Shown here: positions 1 to 5,833 of the stretch, one piece after another
Position numbering within the stretch: the first letter of the stretch is position 1
Layout of the letters: each line of letters opens with the position of its first letter
Assembly (NCBI GenBank): GCA_005793295.1
Contig: SXSX01000147.1
Location: 1 to 7,144, forward strand
DNA: 7,144 nt
Reading direction: 5' to 3'
Source: Burkholderiales bacterium
GTDB taxonomy: Bacteria > Pseudomonadota > Gammaproteobacteria > Burkholderiales > Burkholderiaceae_C
The notes under the pieces: generated by a model
Databases searched by the model: none
Seen by the model: the letters and a program-made list of their open reading frames with translations, nothing else
Told to the model about the DNA's origin: nothing
Made by a program: the position numbers and the translations under genes

Positions 1-879
1 GAAGACGGGGCCGATCCCCATCTTCTCCGGCCCGCACCCCGCCGCCTGGAAGCCGCGGTAGATGCCCAGGATGTCCTTGCCCTCGGCCTCGGCGGTCGCG
101 CGGTCCATCAGCAACTGCGCCGACGCGCCGTCGGAGAGCTGGCTGGCGTTACCCGCAGACACCAAGCCGCCAGGCAGCGCGGAGCGCAAGCCCGCGATGC
201 CTTCTTTGGTGGTTCCATCGCGAATGCCTTCGTCGTTGCTGACGGTGACTTTCTTGGTCATCATGCCCATGACTTTGTCGGCCACGCCCATGGTGACCGT
301 GATCGGCGCGATCTCGTCTTTAAATAAGCCGGCAGCCAAAGCGGCGGTGGCTTTTTGTTGGCTGGATGCGCCGTATTCGTCCATGGCTTCACGGCCAATG
401 TTGTAACGCTTAGCGACTTGCTCGGCGGTATTGAGCATGGCCCAGTACACCTCAGGTTTGTTCTTGACCAACCAAGGGTCGGCCAACATGTGTTTGTTCA
501 TTTCTTGCGCGGTGCAAGAAATAGCCTCTACGCCGCCAGCCACATAAATATCGCCTTCATTGGCGATGATGCGCTGCGCCGCAGTGGCAATGGTTTGCAA
601 ACCAGAGGAGCAAAACCGGTTGATGGTCATACCCGATACGGTGACCGGGCAGCCCGCACGCAGAGCGGCTTGGCGAGCGATGTTGGCGCCGGTTGCGCCT
701 TCGGGCGTTCCGCATCCGAGGATGACGTCGTCAACTTCGGCGGCCTCAATGCCAGCGCGTTTGATCGCGTGCTCGACCGAGTGGCCGGCAAGAGTAGCGC
801 CGTGGGTCATGTTGAAAGCGCCCTTCCAACTTTTGGTTAGAGGGGTGCGGGCGGTGGAAACAATTACTGCTGAAGTCAT
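1..879 (-). CDS. Acetyl-CoA C-acyltransferase (beta-ketothiolase), C-terminus cut off by window edge
   Basis: This is a thiolase of the FadA/acetyl-CoA acyltransferase type, which cleaves 3-ketoacyl-CoA with CoA as the last step of beta-oxidation in the cytoplasm. The 293 visible residues start MTSAVIVSTARTPLTKS. The nucleophilic cysteine is Cys90 in NRFCSSGLQ, followed by the AGGVEAIS segment near residue 115 and the SAGNASQLSDGAS motif near residue 240. The frame runs open to base 1 and ends in MGIGPVF, so about 100 C-terminal residues are missing, including the catalytic His and second Cys motifs expected for the family (usual length about 390-400). The ATG at 877-879 has a ribosome binding site, TAAGGA, six bases upstream that overlaps the stop of the hydratase/dehydrogenase gene, suggesting coupled translation. 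Bases 1-150 have strikingly different codon use from the rest of the gene. Family assignment is secure; chain-length preference cannot be read from the sequence. Confidence 0.95.
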   Translation of the reverse strand, partial: MTSAVIVSTARTPLTKSWKGAFNMTHGATLAGHSVEHAIKRAGIEAAEVDDVILGCGTPEGATGANIARQAALRAGCPVTVSGMTINRFCSSGLQTIATAAQRIIANEGDIYVAGGVEAISCTAQEMNKHMLADPWLVKNKPEVYWAMLNTAEQVAKRYNIGREAMDEYGASSQQKATAALAAGLFKDEIAPITVTMGVADKVMGMMTKKVTVSNDEGIRDGTTKEGIAGLRSALPGGLVSAGNASQLSDGASAQLLMDRATAEAEGKDILGIYRGFQAAGCGPEKMGIGPVF

Positions 880-885
880 GGGAAT

Positions 886-891
886 TCCTTA
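886..891 (-). promoter_or_regulatory. Ribosome binding site of the thiolase gene, overlapping the upstream stop codon
   Basis: On the minus strand TAAGGA contains both the TAA stop of the hydratase/dehydrogenase gene (889-891) and an AAGGA Shine-Dalgarno core, six bases before the thiolase ATG at 879. Only nine bases separate the two genes. The layout fixes the thiolase start and suggests the two beta-oxidation proteins are translated from one message in coupled fashion. Confidence 0.8.
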
Positions 892-2988
892 ATTAAATGT
901 CTTGCCTTCGGCGGCCAATTTCGCCAACAAGGGCGCGGGCTTCCAGAAGTTGGCGTCGTCATGCGGGTTTTTAGCGAAGCGGTGCATGGCTTGCACCACG
1001 TTAAAGAGGCCGACCTCATCGGCATACAACATCGGCCCACCGCGGTAGGGAGGAAAGCCATAGCCAAAGATATAGGCAATATCAATGTCGCTGGCTTTGT
1101 TGGCAATGCCTTCTTCCAAAATGTGCGCCGCCTCATTGACCAAGGCAAACACCAAACGCTGGACAATTTCTTCGTCGCTGATTTTGCGTGGGGTGATGCC
1201 TTTAGAAGCGCGGTAGTCTTCAATCATCTTGACAACTTCAGCGTTAGGAATCGCATCGCGCTTGCCGGGCAAATAGTCGTACCAACCGGCCCCGGTTTTT
1301 TGACCAAAGCGGCCTTTTTCACATAACAAGTCGGCGGTTTTGCTGTACAGCATGGTGGCGCGTTCGACCGATCGGCGTTTGCGAATCGCCCAGCCGATGT
1401 CGTTACCGGCCAAGTCGCCCATACGGAAGGGTCCCATGGCCATGCCAAACTTCTCCATCGCTTTGTCGACCTGCTCGGGCGTGCAGCCTTCGTCTAACAA
1501 GAACCCGCCTTGGCGGCCGTACTGCTCGATCATGCGGTTGCCAATAAAGCCATCGCACACACCGGAAACCACGGCTGTTTTGCGGATCTTTTTCGCAACC
1601 GCCATGACCGTTGCCATCACGTCAAGCGCGGTCTTCGCGCCGCGCACCACTTCGAGCAACTTCATCACGTTAGCGGGGCTAAAAAAGTGAAGGCCCACGA
1701 CGTCTTGAGGGCGCTTGGTGAAGTTGGCAATTTTGTTGACGTCAAGCGTCGAGGTGTTGGTTGCCAAAATCGCGCCGGGCTTCATGACGCGGTCGAGTTC
1801 TTTAAAGACCGCTTCTTTTACGCCGATTTCTTCAAACACCGCTTCGATCACCATGTTGGTCGTGCCGAGGTCGTCGTAGCTCAGCGTAGTTGTCAACAAG
1901 GCCATGCGCTGGTCGTATTTGTCTTGCTTGAGCTTGCCCTTTTTAACCTGGGCTTCGTAGTTTTTGCGGATGGTCGCAAGGCCGCGGTCAAGCGCGTCTT
2001 GCTTCATCTCCAACATCTTCACCGCAATACCTGCGTTCAAGAAGTTCATTGCGATACCGCCGCCCATGGTGCCGGCGCCAATCACAGCGATGCTCTTGAT
2101 CTCACGCAAAGGCGTGGTTGAAGGCACATCAGGAATTTTGGAGGCAGCGCGCTCACCCAAGAACAGGTGACGCAAGGCGCGGCTTTCGGACGTCCACATC
2201 AGGTTGATAAAAATCTCGCGCTCGCTGGCCATGCCGTCTTCAAATTTCTTTTTGCTGGCCGCTTCTACCGCGTCAATACACTTCAAAGGCGCAGGGTAGT
2301 TTTTCGACATCGCGCCGACCATATTGCGCGTGAACTGGAAATACGCATCGCCTTGCGGGTGTTTGCAAGGCAGATCACGCACCAAGGGCAAAGGCCGCGT
2401 CGCCGCCACAGAGCGGGCATACGCCAAGGCTTCTTCAGCCAAGGACTCCGCCGAAGCCGATATCGCGTCAAACAGCTTTTGGCCTGGCAACATCGCGAGC
2501 ATCTCGCTCTTAATCGCTTCGCCGCTGACAATCATATTGAGCGCGGGCTCAATGCCGAGTACGCGAGGCAAACGCTGGGTTCCGCCGCCACCGGGGAGCA
2601 AACCGAGCTTCACTTCAGGCAAAGCCACGCTGGTTCCTGGCGCAGCAATTCGGTAATGGCAACCAAGCGCCAACTCCAAGCCTCCGCCCATCACGACCGT
2701 GTGGATCGCCGCAACTACGGGCTTCGTTGATTTTTCCAACAGCAAGATTACGCTGTTGAGGTTGGGTTCTTGCATCGCTTTAGAAGAACCAAATTCGCGG
2801 ATATCCGCGCCGCCCGAAAACGCTTTTCCTGCGCCGGTAATCACAATGGCTTTCACTGCTGCGTCGGCTTGGGCTTGTTCCATACCGTGGGCGATGCCTT
2901 GGCGCGTAGCCAAGCCCAGACCATTGACCGGTGGGTTATCCAGCGTAATGACGGCAATGTCGCCGTGGACTTTGTAATGGGCAGTCAT
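889..2988 (-). CDS. Bifunctional enoyl-CoA hydratase / 3-hydroxyacyl-CoA dehydrogenase (FadB/FadJ-type, 699 aa)
   Basis: This cytoplasmic beta-oxidation enzyme hydrates 2-enoyl-CoA and then oxidises the 3-hydroxyacyl-CoA with NAD. Residues about 1-190 are a crotonase domain: oxyanion-loop SGGADI at 58-63, GGGLEL at 101-106 and LPEVKLGLLPGGGGTQRL at 123-140, with both catalytic glutamates present (Glu105, Glu125). Residues about 297-480 form the NAD-binding dehydrogenase domain with VIGAGTMGGG (Gly304, Gly306, Gly309). Ser413 (NTSTL), His434 (GLHFFSPAN), Glu446 (EVVRG) and Asn484 (GFIGNRM) keep the spacing of the known 3-hydroxyacyl-CoA dehydrogenase active site. Two C-terminal dehydrogenase domains follow to residue 699, including FGQKTGAGWYDY. 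The length is slightly below E. coli FadB/FadJ (roughly 715-730). The start at 2988 is supported by AAGGA at 2997-3001 with an eight-base spacer. One oddity is His96-Thr97 before the GGG loop, where relatives usually have Gly after this residue. It probably forms a transcription unit with the thiolase. Confidence 0.96.
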   Translation of the reverse strand: MTAHYKVHGDIAVITLDNPPVNGLGLATRQGIAHGMEQAQADAAVKAIVITGAGKAFSGGADIREFGSSKAMQEPNLNSVILLLEKSTKPVVAAIHTVVMGGGLELALGCHYRIAAPGTSVALPEVKLGLLPGGGGTQRLPRVLGIEPALNMIVSGEAIKSEMLAMLPGQKLFDAISASAESLAEEALAYARSVAATRPLPLVRDLPCKHPQGDAYFQFTRNMVGAMSKNYPAPLKCIDAVEAASKKKFEDGMASEREIFINLMWTSESRALRHLFLGERAASKIPDVPSTTPLREIKSIAVIGAGTMGGGIAMNFLNAGIAVKMLEMKQDALDRGLATIRKNYEAQVKKGKLKQDKYDQRMALLTTTLSYDDLGTTNMVIEAVFEEIGVKEAVFKELDRVMKPGAILATNTSTLDVNKIANFTKRPQDVVGLHFFSPANVMKLLEVVRGAKTALDVMATVMAVAKKIRKTAVVSGVCDGFIGNRMIEQYGRQGGFLLDEGCTPEQVDKAMEKFGMAMGPFRMGDLAGNDIGWAIRKRRSVERATMLYSKTADLLCEKGRFGQKTGAGWYDYLPGKRDAIPNAEVVKMIEDYRASKGITPRKISDEEIVQRLVFALVNEAAHILEEGIANKASDIDIAYIFGYGFPPYRGGPMLYADEVGLFNVVQAMHRFAKNPHDDANFWKPAPLLAKLAAEGKTFN

Positions 2989-3024
2989 GCGTTCAATCCT
3001 TGAAAAATAGTGAAGCGAAAAAAA

Positions 3025-3060
3025 GTAATCTTAGAGGTAATCTTAGGGGTGATCTTAATG
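3025..3060. repeat. Three tandem 12-base direct repeats in the leader of the beta-oxidation genes
   Basis: On the plus strand the units are GTAATCTTAGAG (3025-3036), GTAATCTTAGGG (3037-3048) and GTGATCTTAATG (3049-3060). The first two differ at one position; the third differs from the first at three positions. On the gene's own strand the core reads CTAAGATTAC. They lie between the predicted transcription start near 3062 and the start codon at 2988, so they would be in the 5' leader. They may be repeated protein-binding sites, an RNA leader element, or simple slippage duplication; sequence alone does not decide. The repeats themselves are certain. Confidence 0.85.
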
Positions 3061-3068
3061 GCGATATC

Positions 3069-3097
3069 AAAATAGAACGGTCGTTCTTTTGTGGCAA
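3069..3097 (-). promoter_or_regulatory. Predicted sigma70-type promoter for the hydratase/dehydrogenase-thiolase unit
   Basis: On the minus strand a -35 hexamer TTGCCA (3092-3097; consensus TTGACA, 5 of 6) is followed by a 17-base spacer and a -10 hexamer TATTTT (3069-3074; 4 of 6). Transcription would start near 3062, giving a leader of about 70 bases before the ATG at 2988. The 159-base gap before this gene contrasts with the 5-base gap and overlaps within the transporter cluster, which supports a separate promoter. The strongest point is that the palindromic operator occupies the spacer. The start site is inferred, not known. Confidence 0.6.
3074..3087. promoter_or_regulatory. Palindromic operator, TetR-repressor-like, inside the promoter spacer
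   Basis: AGAACG-GT-CGTTCT is a perfect inverted repeat with six-base arms and a two-base centre. It fills most of the spacer between the predicted -35 and -10 hexamers and touches the first base of the -10, so a bound dimer would block RNA polymerase. Arms of this kind are typical of TetR-family operators, and TetR-family repressors are known to control fatty acid and branched-chain amino acid degradation genes in proteobacteria. Which regulator binds here is inference; no regulator gene is in the window. Confidence 0.6.
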
Positions 3098-3147
3098 ATT
3101 GTAGGGGGTTTCTGTAACTCGCTTTTGGCGTTTGTCGCCGCTGAGAC

Positions 3148-3858
3148 TTACACGCCCAACCACTCTTGGCAAATCGCAGGACGGGCCGCTAAGGCCTGCG
3201 GGTTTCCATCAAAAACAATTTGGCCGTGGCCGATCACCACGGCGCGGTGGGCGATTTGAAGGGCGAGCGCGAGTTTTTGTTCCATTAAAACGATGGCAAC
3301 GCCGCTTTGCGCTAAATCTTGCAACACCTTGGCGATAGTTTTTACCATCTGTGGCGCTAAACCCTCACTGGGTTCGTCGGCTACCAACAATTGGGGCTGC
3401 CCCATCAGCGTTCGGGCCAAGGCCAACATTTGTTGCTCTCCGCCGGAGAGGCTTGCGCCCAAGGCGTTTTGGCGTTCTTTAAGCCTGGGGAAAAGTCCGT
3501 ACGCCTTTTGAAACAAGGCTTCTGAAGATGGCGTGTTTTTCGTGTTTGTCTTAAGCCCCAGTAATAAATTTTGATGGGCTGAGAGCGTGGGAAAAATATC
3601 GCGGCTCTCGGACAGGTAGCCCACGTCCATTTGGGCGATTTCAAACGCTTTGCGACCGGTCAATGTTTGGCCGTTCCAAACCACAGATCCGCGAGACGGA
3701 AGTTGGCCGACCAAGGCGCGGGCCAGCGTGGAGCGGCCTGAACCATTGCGGCCCAAGACCGCGACGATTTCGCCCGGGGCGACCGACAAATCGATTCCAC
3801 GCAACACATGGCTTTTGCCATAAAAAGCATGAAGTTGCTTGACTTGGAGTCCGTTCAT
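3148..3858 (-). CDS. livF: HAAT-type ABC transporter ATP-binding protein LivF
   Basis: This is the second ATPase subunit of a branched-chain amino acid/hydrophobic amino acid-type importer, acting at the cytoplasmic face of the LivH-LivM channel. It has 236 residues, normal for LivF. Seen in order: Walker A GRNGSGRST at 36-44 with Arg42 in place of the usual Lys; Q-loop region YLSESRDIFP near 81-90 with Glu84; the canonical signature LSGGEQQ at 137-143; Walker B LLVADEP with Asp161 and Glu162; and MEQK at 192-195, with Gln194 at the switch-histidine position, as in other LivF proteins. The ATG at 3858 is five bases after the livG stop. I see no good Shine-Dalgarno, so translation probably depends on coupling to livG. 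No convincing terminator follows the stop. The Walker A Arg is read directly from the codon CGC. The family assignment is firm; the transported substrate is not known. Confidence 0.93.
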   Translation of the reverse strand: MNGLQVKQLHAFYGKSHVLRGIDLSVAPGEIVAVLGRNGSGRSTLARALVGQLPSRGSVVWNGQTLTGRKAFEIAQMDVGYLSESRDIFPTLSAHQNLLLGLKTNTKNTPSSEALFQKAYGLFPRLKERQNALGASLSGGEQQMLALARTLMGQPQLLVADEPSEGLAPQMVKTIAKVLQDLAQSGVAIVLMEQKLALALQIAHRAVVIGHGQIVFDGNPQALAARPAICQEWLGV

Positions 3859-3863
3859 ATGCG

Positions 3864-4625
3864 TTACGCTGAAACTGAAACTGAAAAATCGCCAAGGTAG
3901 GCGTCTTGAACCGCCGCATTGGCGCGAACGGCCTGGGGCGTATCAAACGCCAAGAGCTTGCCCTCCACCAAGACCGCAATCTTGTCCGCCAAGCCAAACA
4001 CCACGCCCATATCGTGCTCCACCATCAGCAAGGTTTTACCCTGCGTTGCGGTTTTAATCAGCTCTAAAAAAAACAGCGTTTCGGTTTGACTCATTCCGGC
4101 GGTGGGCTCGTCCAGCAAGATCACATCGCCCCCCCCGCCCAAGGTAATACCGAGTTCTAAAGCGCGTTGATCGGCATAGCTCAAAGCTTGCGCCAAGGTA
4201 TCGCGTTGCTCAACCAGATGGGTTTGTTCCATCAAAGCCTCGGTTCGGGCCGTGACCTCTTTTAGGCGAGATACCGAAGTAAGCCACTGAGCGCCATAGC
4301 CCAAACCCAAAAGCACGCTGCAGCGTAAATTCTCAAACACCGAGAGGCCAGAAAAGACCTGCGTGGCTTGAAAGCTTCTTGCCAAACCCAAACGCGCAAT
4401 CGCAAAGGGTTTCTTTCCATCAATACGCTGATTCTTTAACCAAACCTCACCTGCGCTCGGCGCAAAGCGGCCGCTCACCAGATTGAAAAGCGTGGTTTTC
4501 CCTGCGCCATTGGGGCCGATCAGGGCCACCCGCTCGCCTGAGGAAATGGAAAGGTCGATACCGCGAAGAATTTCAGTCGCGCCAAAGCGCTTCTGCACGT
4601 TTTTGAGTTCGAGGACGGTGCTCAC
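3864..4625 (-). CDS. livG: HAAT-type ABC transporter ATP-binding protein LivG (GTG start)
   Basis: This is the first ATPase subunit of the importer, partner of LivF. It has 253 residues, usual for LivG. Seen: Walker A GPNGAGKTT at 37-45 with Lys43; Q-loop Gln86 in RSFQATQVF; signature LSYADQR at 148-154, with Ala-Asp where the consensus has Gly-Gly/Glu; Walker B VILLDEP with Asp172 and Glu173; switch His204 in VEHDMG; and the LivG/BraF C-terminal segment ending DAYLG. The start is GTG at 4623-4625, overlapping the livM stop in GTGA, with AGGAG at 4633-4637 seven bases upstream supporting it. A run of eight G residues (4129-4136 on this strand) encodes part of the Gly165-167 stretch before Walker B. 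The last residues after YLG (DFSVSVSA) come from a six-base tandem repeat. LSYA(E/D)QR signatures are, to my knowledge, common in this subfamily, so this is not evidence of inactivity. Confidence 0.94.
   Translation of the reverse strand: MSTVLELKNVQKRFGATEILRGIDLSISSGERVALIGPNGAGKTTLFNLVSGRFAPSAGEVWLKNQRIDGKKPFAIARLGLARSFQATQVFSGLSVFENLRCSVLLGLGYGAQWLTSVSRLKEVTARTEALMEQTHLVEQRDTLAQALSYADQRALELGITLGGGGDVILLDEPTAGMSQTETLFFLELIKTATQGKTLLMVEHDMGVVFGLADKIAVLVEGKLLAFDTPQAVRANAAVQDAYLGDFSVSVSA
3869..3886. repeat. Six-base tandem repeat (CTGAAA x3) at the 3' end of livG
   Basis: Three perfect copies of CTGAAA on the plus strand (TTTCAG on the coding strand) encode the Ser-Val-Ser-Val-Ser tail of LivG just before its stop. 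The unit is a multiple of three, so copy-number change would lengthen or shorten the tail without changing frame. It also lies close upstream of the livF start, where it could alter spacing. It is probably neutral. Confidence 0.75.
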
Positions 4626-5833
4626 GCCTTCGCTCCTATGCGCACGATAAGCACGTTACGTAAACGTAGAAAATGCCACCCGCCTGAGAGCGCGATTGCA
4701 AAAGCCACAGACCAGTCTTGCCAGCGGTTGATGTGCAATTGAAAAGTGCCGAAAGCAACGTTAGAACCTAAGCTGGCTTCGAGTTGCAATTGGTAAGCCA
4801 TTTCTACCAAGGCCGCGACTCCCGCCATGGCCACAACCAAACTCCCAAGCAAGAGCAAAAGAACCACACCATGGCGAATGTAAAACGCGCGGGGTTGGGT
4901 CATTGCGGTTTGCAATAAACCTGTTAGCCCTTGGGGTGCGTACATCACGCCAAAAACAAAAGCCAAGCCCACATACAAAAGCCACGCGGGGGTCAGACTG
5001 CTTAAACCCACGTTGGCCAGCACCATCAAAACCGCGCCAACGATGGGACCGATAAAGCTTTGGATGCCACCTAAATACGTAAACAAAACCAAGGACGCCG
5101 AGCGCTCCAAGCCCAAAGCGTCGGGGGTTACGCGCTCAAACAGCAAGGCCGCCAAGCCGCCAGAGATTCCAGCGAAAAAAGCGGAGAATAAAAAAGCGCG
5201 GTAACGAATCGCCTGTGGGTTGGTGCCCAAAAATTCCACGCGCATGGCGTTGTCCCGAACCGCGTTCAACATCTTTCCCCAAGGGGTCGAAGTCAACGCG
5301 TAAAGCGCCGCCGCCGATAGAAACGAGTAGGTAGCGATCAGGTAATACATCTCTACTGGCGACGCAAACGTCACCCTCCACGGCGCAGACTCCGTGACCC
5401 GGTTACCGGCAATGCCCGACTCGCCACCAAAAAAAGCAAAACCCATCAGCGCCACAGAAAAAACCAATTCAGCCAAGCCCAAGGTCACCATCGCCAAGGC
5501 CGTGCCGCCGCGCCGCGAGCTTAAAAATCCCAAAACGGTTGCAGCCAATAAACCCGAAACGCCGCCAGCCAAAGGAATCAAACTCACCGGAAAATCGACC
5601 CCCGCCGCACGGGCAAAATTGAGCGTGTGGATCGCGCCGTAAGCGCCTAAGCCGGTGTAGGTTGCATGACCAAAACTCAACATCCCGCCTTGGCCGAGTA
5701 GCAAGTTAAACGACAAACATGCAATCGTGGCGATGCCGATTTGCGAGAGCAGCGTGAGCGCCCAGGTGCTATGTATGAATTCGGGCGCCAACAAGACGCC
5801 AGCAACAACGGCGATCCAGGGCGCGGCGTTCAC
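4622..5833 (-). CDS. livM: HAAT-type ABC transporter permease LivM with C-terminal extension (GTG start)
   Basis: This is an inner-membrane permease that pairs with LivH to form the import channel. The LivM hallmark LLGQGGMLSFGHATYTGLGA lies at 45-64. The cytoplasmic ATPase-coupling loop WGKMLNAVRDNAMRVEFLGT is at 185-204. The usual C-terminal motif MYAPQGLTGLL is at 297-307. Several hydrophobic stretches span the chain. The protein then continues about 95 residues past the usual core end, with a strong hydrophobic segment at about 322-345, an acidic/amphipathic stretch and a further hydrophobic stretch at about 374-384. Total length is 403. The start is GTG at 5831-5833, overlapping the livH TGA (GTGA), with only a weak GAAAG-like ribosome site; coupling to livH is likely. 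At the other end its TGA overlaps the livG GTG. I recall similar C-terminal extensions in LivM proteins of Burkholderiales, so it may be subfamily-specific. Confidence 0.93.
   Translation of the reverse strand: MNAAPWIAVVAGVLLAPEFIHSTWALTLLSQIGIATIACLSFNLLLGQGGMLSFGHATYTGLGAYGAIHTLNFARAAGVDFPVSLIPLAGGVSGLLAATVLGFLSSRRGGTALAMVTLGLAELVFSVALMGFAFFGGESGIAGNRVTESAPWRVTFASPVEMYYLIATYSFLSAAALYALTSTPWGKMLNAVRDNAMRVEFLGTNPQAIRYRAFLFSAFFAGISGGLAALLFERVTPDALGLERSASLVLFTYLGGIQSFIGPIVGAVLMVLANVGLSSLTPAWLLYVGLAFVFGVMYAPQGLTGLLQTAMTQPRAFYIRHGVVLLLLLGSLVVAMAGVAALVEMAYQLQLEASLGSNVAFGTFQLHINRWQDWSVAFAIALSGGWHFLRLRNVLIVRIGAKA

Noticed and set aside
355..840. Plus-strand open frames across the thiolase
   Set aside because: They are antisense to a clear thiolase with Cys90 and conserved motifs, and look like frame shadows.
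1510..2730. Long open frames on the plus strand (1510-2121, 2167-2730)
   Set aside because: They lie antisense to the hydratase/dehydrogenase gene, whose motifs and catalytic residues are complete. Their translations show no recognisable family features and they have no supporting start context.
3098..3103. Alternative -10 box TACAAT on the minus strand
   Set aside because: It is a good -10 match, but 16-18 bases upstream there is no recognisable -35 hexamer. The TTGCCA/TATTTT pair with the operator in its spacer is the better model, though this site could be a second, weaker promoter.
3127..3139. Possible terminator GGCG-TTTGT-CGCC after livF
   Set aside because: The stem is only four base pairs and no T-run follows on the coding strand. 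Read-through from livF into the beta-oxidation genes therefore cannot be excluded.
3856..3866. Possible frameshift or misplaced start at the livG-livF junction because livF lacks a Shine-Dalgarno
   Set aside because: LivF length and N-terminal sequence are normal from this ATG, and close coupling after the livG stop explains the missing ribosome site.
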